Origin: Phialophora verrucosa
Lineage: Eukaryota > Ascomycota > Eurotiomycetes > Chaetothyriales > Herpotrichiellaceae
Length of the DNA stretch: 64,000 bases
Reading direction: 5' to 3'
Assembly: GCA_002099365.1 (NCBI GenBank)
Contig: MSED01000005.1
Coordinates: 992,001 to 1,056,000, forward strand
Each line of letters opens with the position of its first letter. Position 1 is the first letter of the stretch. Below the pieces are notes generated by a model. It was given only the letters and a program-made list of their open reading frames with translations. It searched no databases and was not told the origin of the DNA. Position numbers and translations under genes: made by a program. This document shows, in pieces, positions 57,730 to 64,000 of this stretch.

Positions 57730-58505
57730 ATGTCGAACCCGAGAATAGAAGAGCTTCCCGACGAAGAGCCCGATAAGAAGGCCGTCGCCGAGGACGCATC
57801 CAGCTCGTCCGACTCCGAACCTGAAGCAACCGGTGAAGGAGACGCGAACATCCCAGCTGGAGCTTCAGTCGCAGTCCACAGCCGAAACGAGAAAAAGGCA
57901 CGAAAGGCAATTGGCAAGTTGGGCTTGAAGCATGTTCCAGGTATCACACGCGTTACGCTGAGAAGGCCGAAAGGAGTGGGTTTTCCTTTTCAAGATCAGA
58001 GCCAGATGATATCTCTGGGAGCTGGTTGCATGCGTATTACAGATCGGAGCAGTTGGTTGACATGATTCCACAGATCCTCTTCGTCATCTCCAACCCGGAC
58101 GTCTACCGCTCCCCCACCAGCAACACCTGGATGTAAGCTCGCAAACACACTGCTAAAACAGTCTTGTCTCTAACAATTGCCAGCATCTTCGGTGAAGCCA
58201 AGATTGAAGACCTCAACTCGCAATCCCAAGCCGCAGCCGCTCAACAGCTCGCTGCCGCCGAAGCCGCCAACGCCGACCACTCCGGCCACGACCACGCACA
58301 TGAGAACGGCAAGGGCAAGGCAGTCGAGGACAAGAAGGCGGATGAAGAGGAAGACGACGACGAGGAAGTGGACGACAGCGGCCTCGAGGCGAAGGACATC
58401 GAACTTGTCATGACCCAGGCGTCCGTGTCGAGGAAGAAAGCTGTCAAGGCTCTGAAGGAAAATGGCAATGACATAGTCAACTCTATCATGGCGCTGAGTG
58501 TATGA
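57730..58505 (+). CDS. EGD2: Nascent polypeptide-associated complex subunit alpha
   Basis: Exons: 57730-57975, 58074-58132, 58184-58505 (208 aa). The acidic N-terminus is followed by the NAC domain: SRNEKKARKAIGKLGLKHVPG, ITRVTLRRPKG, then ILFVISNPDVYRSPTSNTW and IIFGEAKIEDL. An Ala/Glu/Asp-rich linker leads to the C-terminal UBA domain (LEAKDIELVMTQASVSRKKA to NGNDIVNSIMAL). The first donor is GTGGGT, slightly weak, but the join PKG-ILF is family-correct. NAC binds nascent chains at the ribosomal exit together with its beta subunit and guards against mistargeting. It lies with a ribosomal protein and an ATP synthase gene on the same strand. Confidence 0.95.
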
Positions 58506-58953
58506 TCAGGAGGGTCACGGCATTGCAAAAAGTTTGTTGACTGATCTGCATCGGCTGGTGGGAGGATTGTCCATGTCACGAACGTGATGTGTCCAGCTAC
58601 GCCGAACCTCGGCGGGATGCCCACAAAGCTTTACTTGCATACAGAGATATGCTTTTCAGATGAGCAAAATGAACAAAAGCTTGTCTACCAGCAATCCTAT
58701 CCGTACCATCTACTCGCCCCTCGTACCGTGTTGGAAAGAAGTTCTCCGTAGCTGTGAAGCATTCACACAGAAACGATGTGAGACGAACGTTCCACTTAGG
58801 CATCGCGTTTTTGGCGGGTTTCAATCATAGTCACGTGACCGGTAGCGAACTTCGCCGGAGCTTCAAACCTCAGGGACGTAACTCGACTGTCAAACCAAAT
58901 CCAACCAACCTCACTCTCCCCTCCCACCAACAACACCTCTACAACCTCTCAAG
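58506..58953. other. Intergenic region, promoter of the ATP synthase d gene
   Basis: No gene. The last 80 bp before 58954 are C/A-rich and resemble a fungal 5' UTR. Confidence 0.4.
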
Positions 58954-59779
58954 ATGGCCGCTCCGGTAAGTCCTGCAGCTCGATCCCCCATTGTCGCCTC
59001 CTCCACGACACGCACAAAAGCGGATTGGTGGGGGGCTTCCCTGAAATGAAGCAGCTAGACTAACATGTCAAATCCTTCCCCTCTGTTCCAGACCCGTGCA
59101 GCAAGCAAGCTCGACTGGTCCAAGGTCGGCACCCAGCTCGGCCTCCGCGGCAGCACGGCGACCTCGCTCGCGAACTTCAAGAAGCGCCACGACGACGCCC
59201 GCCGCCGCGTCCAGGTGCTCTCCGACCAGCCCACGAGCGTCGACTTCGGGCACTACCGCTCCGTGCTGAAGAACACGGCCATCATCGACGAGATCGAGCA
59301 ATACTTCAAGACGTTCCAGCCCAAGACGTACGACGTCAGCAAGCAGATCAAGGCGATCGAGGCGTTCGAGCAGGTCGCGGTCAAGAATGCCGAGGAGACA
59401 AAGGACAAGGTCGCGGTCGAGCTGCGGAGCCTGGAGAAGGCGTTGAACGACATCGAGAGCGCGCGGCCATGGGAGGAGACGACCGTCGACGAGATCACGA
59501 GCGCCGCCCCCGAGATCGACGAGTATACGGCCCGGTTGGTCAAGAAGGGCCGGTGGATGCCGCCTGGGTACCAGGTACGAGTGAACTGCTTTGCCATCTC
59601 CCCTGTCCCTAGTCCTGTCCTTGGGGCATTTGAGCCTCTCCCTAGCGCCCAACGTTACCATTGTTCTATCTTGCGTTCTACCTCACTCGCCGAGGACATC
59701 CCTACAATAAGTGGATCGGTTACAGCTGGCTAACTCATGGGGCGTACAGGAGAATTTCCCCAACCTTTCAGTGTTGTAA
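58954..59779 (+). CDS. ATP7: Mitochondrial ATP synthase subunit d
   Basis: Exons: 58954-58965, 59092-59574, 59750-59779 (174 aa). The first exon encodes only MAAP and the last only ENFPNLSVL; both short exons are needed for the family length. Recognisable blocks are SKLDWSKVGTQLGL, ATSLANFKKRHDDARRRV, VDFGHYRSVLKN and RPWEETTVDEI. Subunit d is part of the peripheral stalk of the F1Fo ATP synthase on the matrix side of the inner membrane, holding F1 stationary. The charged, helical character agrees. There is no long cleavable presequence, which matches the family. Confidence 0.94.
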
Positions 59780-60340
59780 GCGCTACCGGTGTTATGACAC
59801 GGCGGGTGCGGAACTCAGGGAGCAGAGACGTTGGTGGCCGGAATGGCGTGTGGCATCTGACGTGGCGCGTGGCAGACGGCAGGTGGAAGAAGAAGAAGAA
59901 GACCTTTTCTCAAGTTCCATGCTTTGGCCTGTCATCCAGAGCTGTGTGTATAGTGGTTTAGACTCAAAACATCGCACCCACCAAAGTGGACAGAAGAGCG
60001 GTGATGCTCATTTTCCTCGTTTCCTTACAGTCGTGCTGTTTCTCCCATCCAGCACTCGAGGACTTTTTGCTTCCTCACAACCTTCACTATCAGGCCATTA
60101 TCGCGAGGGCAACTGGACACATCAGCGAGAGAGGAGAAAGCGAATCTAGTTGTTCGAAACCGAAAATAGTCAAGACCAGGATGGGATTTTCATTCTCAAA
60201 CTCCAACCCAAGTTCGCTATGGTTACAGAAGGCCCGATATCCCCAACCAATCCAAACTCCTAATGACCCGGACAAGGACAGAGATTCTTCAGAGTCATGT
60301 ACTACTTGCTTCGTTGCGTGCGTGCTACCACGACCATTCA
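59780..60340. other. Intergenic region, two convergent 3' ends
   Basis: A 561-bp spacer between ATP7 and the laccase gene. No gene is seen. Confidence 0.4.
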
Positions 60341-62176
60341 TTACGCGCGAACCTCACGTCGTCGCAACCCCGAATCCTCCTGATGGAAGATGGTGTTCTG
60401 GTTGTACGTGTCCCACGCGTCACACCCCTGCTGGAAGCCCTGCCCGATTCCCAAGTTCGGGATCTGATCGGCCTGCTCCAGGAATTGGGCCCCAAGGCCT
60501 AGCCCGATGTGCCACGCAATGTGGCAGTGCATGAGCCACGCGCCGGGATTGTCTGTGATGAATGCGATGACGAGGTACCCTGACGCGGGCAACATGGCCA
60601 CATCGCGGCGCGGCGGATTCTTGTAGTTGAGGGTTTGGCTGTTGTTGAAGATTCCGGTGCCAGCGCCGAGGACGTAGAAATCATGGCCGTGGAGATGGAT
60701 CGGATGGGCGATCGCAGGGGCGATGGTGGGCACGGCTTGGATCACCCAGTACGACCAGGCGTTTTTACCGGGCAGGGTGATGAGGTTCATCTCCGGTTCG
60801 TAGGTGGTGTTTTTGTTGAGGACATATTCGAGGGTCGGTCGGTCCCACTCAACACTCATGGCGGTGAAGTTCAGGTTCCACTGGAAGAGAGTCTGCTGGG
60901 CTTGGTTTTGGACGATGGCAAATCCCACGTCCAGGCGCGATGATGCAGGAATGGTGTAATTGCTTGGGACGTCGAGTTTGACGTACGGGATGAGTTTGTC
61001 GTTGGGGTCGGTGCAATCCGATGCGGCTGAACCTGTGGGTGCATTGGCACGAGATGCGTTCGAGGGCAGGCCTGTTGAGTTGGCCCCAGAGTAGGAGAAG
61101 ATGGCTAGAGCATTCTTGTTCAGGTTGCTGCTGCACCCGGTGACGGGCACGACATGGAACCAGTAGTTGTCGACGGGTTGGTTGGCTTCGACGATGACAT
61201 CGTGACGCTCGCCGATACCGAGGAACAGCCACTGTGTCGTGAATGGTTTGACGGGGACGAAGTCTGCGGTGATGACGGTGAAGTTGTGTCCGTCAAGGCT
61301 GACCTTGAAATTGTCGTTGGTGGACGTGTTGATCAGGCGCAGGCGGTACTTTTTGCCTTTGGTAATAGTGGTGCGGCTGTACCGACCCTGGGTGCCGTTG
61401 AGACTCACATTCGTTCCATTTATCAGGATGTTATCGCCCGCGGGCGGTCCACGTGGGAACCCGCCATTCTGGATTAAAGGCCCAAGCTCGGATGCTGACC
61501 GGTGGTAATAATCGGTGATGGGGAAAGCGCCGAGATCAAAGTCGTAGTTGGACGTGGCAGGACCGTTGATGATCATCGTGCCCACGGCACCGTCCGTGTA
61601 CTGGCTTGAGAAATGGCTGTGGTACCATGTCGTGCCAAACTGCGTGCACAGAAACTCATACGTGCGTGACTGGCCCGGCGCAATTGGGCATTCGGTCACA
61701 CCACCGGTGCCATCCATGTGGTTCGTCTTCCACTGCCGCAGCCCGTGCCAGTGTATGCCTGTCCCGTTCGTGGTAAGGCTGTTCTTGACATGGATCCTGA
61801 GTGTATCCCCCCAGTTGGCGACAATGGTAGGTCCCGGGAATTGGCCATTGATGAGGTAGAGCTGCCTCGAGAATCCGTCAAGGGACATGGTGGTGTTCTG
61901 GATGTCAAGGAAGTATTCGACTACCTTCCCAGTATTTGGCCATACCGCGTCATAGTTAGTGGCAATACTGTACCCATTGCCCCAACACGCCCGCGTAAAA
62001 GGCCCATTTGTGCATTGTGAGTCGGCCTTTTGAGTTGGGCTTGGTGAAGTACCTGACGACGAGGACGCCTGCCTTATGGCGAGCCCATTGTCGATCTGGA
62101 TCAGCTCAGCAGTGGGTATGTAGGCTGCGATAGCCTGTTGCAAAAATAATGAAACGAGCGACAAGAAGAGCAGCAT
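60341..62176 (-). CDS. Secreted ascomycete laccase (multicopper oxidase)
   Basis: An intronless gene of 611 aa. It starts with a signal peptide (MLLFLSLVSLFLQQAIAAY) and a Ser-rich pro-region. The four copper motifs are complete: HWHGLRQ (from 142), WYHSHFSSQYTDG (from 184), HPIHLHGHDF (from 491) and HCHIAWH (550-556) with the type 1 Cys551. The residue five after the last His is Leu561, the axial position typical of ascomycete laccases. The chain ends DSGL (601-604) plus seven basic residues (RRREVRA), fitting the known C-terminal processing after DSG-L/I/V. Laccases oxidise phenols by reducing oxygen to water and serve in melanin and pigment formation, lignin or phenol turnover. More than ten N-glycosylation sites are present. 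Confidence 0.95.
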   Translation of the reverse strand: MLLFLSLVSLFLQQAIAAYIPTAELIQIDNGLAIRQASSSSGTSPSPTQKADSQCTNGPFTRACWGNGYSIATNYDAVWPNTGKVVEYFLDIQNTTMSLDGFSRQLYLINGQFPGPTIVANWGDTLRIHVKNSLTTNGTGIHWHGLRQWKTNHMDGTGGVTECPIAPGQSRTYEFLCTQFGTTWYHSHFSSQYTDGAVGTMIINGPATSNYDFDLGAFPITDYYHRSASELGPLIQNGGFPRGPPAGDNILINGTNVSLNGTQGRYSRTTITKGKKYRLRLINTSTNDNFKVSLDGHNFTVITADFVPVKPFTTQWLFLGIGERHDVIVEANQPVDNYWFHVVPVTGCSSNLNKNALAIFSYSGANSTGLPSNASRANAPTGSAASDCTDPNDKLIPYVKLDVPSNYTIPASSRLDVGFAIVQNQAQQTLFQWNLNFTAMSVEWDRPTLEYVLNKNTTYEPEMNLITLPGKNAWSYWVIQAVPTIAPAIAHPIHLHGHDFYVLGAGTGIFNNSQTLNYKNPPRRDVAMLPASGYLVIAFITDNPGAWLMHCHIAWHIGLGLGAQFLEQADQIPNLGIGQGFQQGCDAWDTYNQNTIFHQEDSGLRRREVRA

Positions 62177-63463
62177 AGCGAGGGACTGGAAGGAACGGCT
62201 GGAATGAGCTGAGAAACAACGAGCGACTGAGTGCGGAATGATGAAGCAGGTGGCATCTGCGAGTCTTCAATATAAAGGGAGTAGTGGGATTGCCATGATT
62301 GTGAATGTCTCCCTTGCCATGGCAAAGATCCATTCTGAAGCTGCATACTTTGCCATCGTGGGATGATCGTGGTGGAAAACGTGGTACGCGCAAGATTTCG
62401 CCTGCGTGTCTTGGACCCTTACCAGGCTCTGCGGCTTGTTGTTGTACAAAAAGGGATTGCGGCATGTCGTCGGAACCACTGAGATGCAGGCATCTGCCGA
62501 ACTTCATCTGGCATACCCATGTCCGGGTGCGAAGGAGTTGTGGGCTGCAAGAATAAACCGAGACAGGACGAGGGATGCAATCTCCGCACTATACGGCGGT
62601 TTTTGCTTGTTTACAATCCAGCTGTGAAAAATGTCTTGAGAGCGAGAGAGGCAGGTCCAGACTGAAATGGCCAGAATCGTAGAATAGACAGAGAGCGGTG
62701 GTTGAGAAGCCGTGAAGCAGTGGGATGGCACTGGTCGTCGTCTTCTTCCGTAAACGGTTTGGCCTGGAACCACCCCCCCTGCCGCCCCTGACAGCCAGCA
62801 ACTTCCCGCCGCCAACAAGGGCATTGTCATTACCGCCATCCACTTCTCCCTCGCGTCATCCGGCCGGCTTTGATATCAGGCTGTGATTTCAATTGTCTAT
62901 GCTCCTTGCAGCTTGGCCCGATCTCGAATTGTTCTCGCTAGCTTGATGCAGTACCTCCCCCAAATTGATGAGCCTCGTTTCTTGTTACTTTTATTGGAAC
63001 CCTCAGTCGCCCGTGTCACACGGCGCGGCAACATGCTTCGAGGCAGGACAGAACCAGACACTCGGGTTCCAGGCAGCACAACCGGCACCAACAGCAGTGG
63101 CAATGGCAGCTCGGCCGCAGCCGAGACAATCCCATTATGCGATGAAGCCTCTCAATACCCGGGGCGATCCATTCCTCGGCCTTCGAAGCCCGTGCTCATA
63201 GTCTCAATTCGGAATCTGAGATGATGTCTCAGCCCAGCTACTGCCAATACAATACTCCACGGATGCAGGGCTCTCGAGGTATTGCTGTCAAGCAGGCAAG
63301 GCATCTTGTCTCAGTCACAATAGTCCCTCTGCGAAGGGGCTGACCCTTGATTTCCGATATTATCGAGCGGACCTAGGCTTGCATTCTCTGTCCTCATATA
63401 GGACAACTGCTTTTCTCTCCAGATGGCATCCTCCATATCGCTCTTCGGTTCCGAATCACCAGA
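62177..63463. other. Intergenic region between divergent laccase and secreted-protein genes
   Basis: No supportable gene. An AT-rich TTTATATT element (minus strand, near 62272) is about 95 bp upstream of the laccase ATG and could be its TATA box. No metal- or xenobiotic-response site is assigned. Confidence 0.4.
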
Positions 63464-64000
63464 ATGTACTCTTCATCTCCCTTTGTCGTTGCTTTGCTAG
63501 CCCTCGCAGGCCGCTGTGCCGCCGACTGCCTGTCGTATGGCTATGACTTTGTGGATGGCGGAGGACCTTATTGTATCAACACGACTTCGACATCATACTT
63601 CACCTTCGGAACGGAGTTCTTTGGTAAGCTGCCAGACCGTTTAGATGCTGCTCTGTTGGCACTGACAATGACAAGGTTGCCAGCCAAGCGACGTCCAAGA
63701 TGCCGTCACACCGATTCTCATTGACCCTAATGGCGATGAGTACTTCTGCTCCGATATAGGAGTGCAACCTGATGGACAGGATATGGTGTCCATATGGTAA
63801 GGCATTGGAGACCTAGTACACGTTCCCGGCTAACGGACCCCCAGCAATGTCGCCGGAAACGAGTTGACCAAGAACAATATGTTCTCGGGAACGTGGACGG
63901 CCATCATGGAAGGCTTGACGTTTGCGTACATGCGATCATTCTCGATCATTGCAGCACCACCAGTGACGGTCACGACGACTCCCACTGCCATGTTCACGGT
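63464..64000 (+). CDS. Secreted protein, 5' part only (cut by window end)
   Basis: Exons: 63464-63623, 63676-63796, 63845 to beyond 64000. It opens with a signal peptide (MYSSSPFVVALLALAGRCAA), followed by Cys-containing segments DCLSYGYDFVDGGGPYC, then GCQPSDVQDAVTPILIDPNG and EYFCSDIGVQPDG. The phase of both introns is consistent. The visible third exon ends in a Thr-rich segment (PPVTVTTTP) that may lead into a Ser/Thr-rich stalk. The family is not recognised; the pattern of a Cys-rich head followed by a Thr-rich linker is common in fungal cell-surface proteins that continue into a transmembrane or GPI region. Only about 145 residues are visible. Confidence 0.65.

Noticed and set aside
1..64000. 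CRISPR arrays, insertion sequences, bacterial operons
   Set aside because: No spaced direct repeats, inverted-repeat-flanked transposase or ribosome-binding-site pattern; the window is eukaryotic with spliceosomal introns.

Overview
The window reads as nuclear DNA of a filamentous ascomycete (Pezizomycotina, probably Eurotiomycetes; a black-yeast relative is possible but not shown by the sequence). Genes are monocistronic, on both strands, and many are split by GT-AG introns of about 46-110 nt with CTNAC-like branch sites. The families are fungal: Fta4, Mtc6, Sec62, Hog1, a group III G-alpha, a 7TM-RGS protein, an Avl9-type protein and an ascomycete laccase. I derived exon joins by hand from splice signals, reading phase and family knowledge; no transcript or database evidence was available. 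I saw no rRNA, tRNA, CRISPR array or intact transposon.

Layout. 0.4-2.5 kb: a small cupin protein and a membrane protein resembling the phospholipase D regulator Srf1. 3.4-19.3 kb: the most cohesive block, holding a carboxyltransferase subunit (+), a biotin carboxylase/biotin-carrier subunit (-), an acyl-CoA synthetase (+), a fungal-specific regulator without a visible DNA-binding domain (+), a Zn2Cys6 regulator of the FarA/CTF1 type (-) and an MFS permease (+). The two divergent pairs, biotin subunit/synthetase and regulator/permease, each share an intergenic promoter of about 450 bp. Every promoter of the block contains at least one CCTCGG/CCGAGG hexamer, the core reported for FarA/FarB and CTF1 regulators. 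The genes could together import an organic acid, activate it to a CoA ester and carboxylate it under their own regulators. That scheme is inference.

20-34 kb: a 136-aa orphan, kinetochore subunit Fta4, translocon subunit Sec62, Mtc6, an NmrA-like reductase, a long disordered protein, a hormone-sensitive-lipase-type esterase and a small disordered protein.

34.8-52.2 kb: a signalling and storage-carbon neighbourhood with the Hog1 MAP kinase (-), a group III G-alpha subunit (+), glycogen phosphorylase (+), an Avl9-type secretory protein (+) and a 7TM-RGS protein (-). Hog1 and the G-alpha gene diverge from a 3.4-kb intergenic region.

54.9-64 kb: three housekeeping genes in one orientation (ribosomal protein eL14, NAC alpha, mitochondrial ATP synthase subunit d), then an intronless secreted laccase and the 5' part of a secreted protein cut by the window end.

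Splicing details need care. Three introns (57, 60 and 63 nt) in the two carboxylase genes are multiples of three without stops, so a plain open reading frame runs through them. The permease needs a 5-nt exon and glycogen phosphorylase a 13-nt exon.
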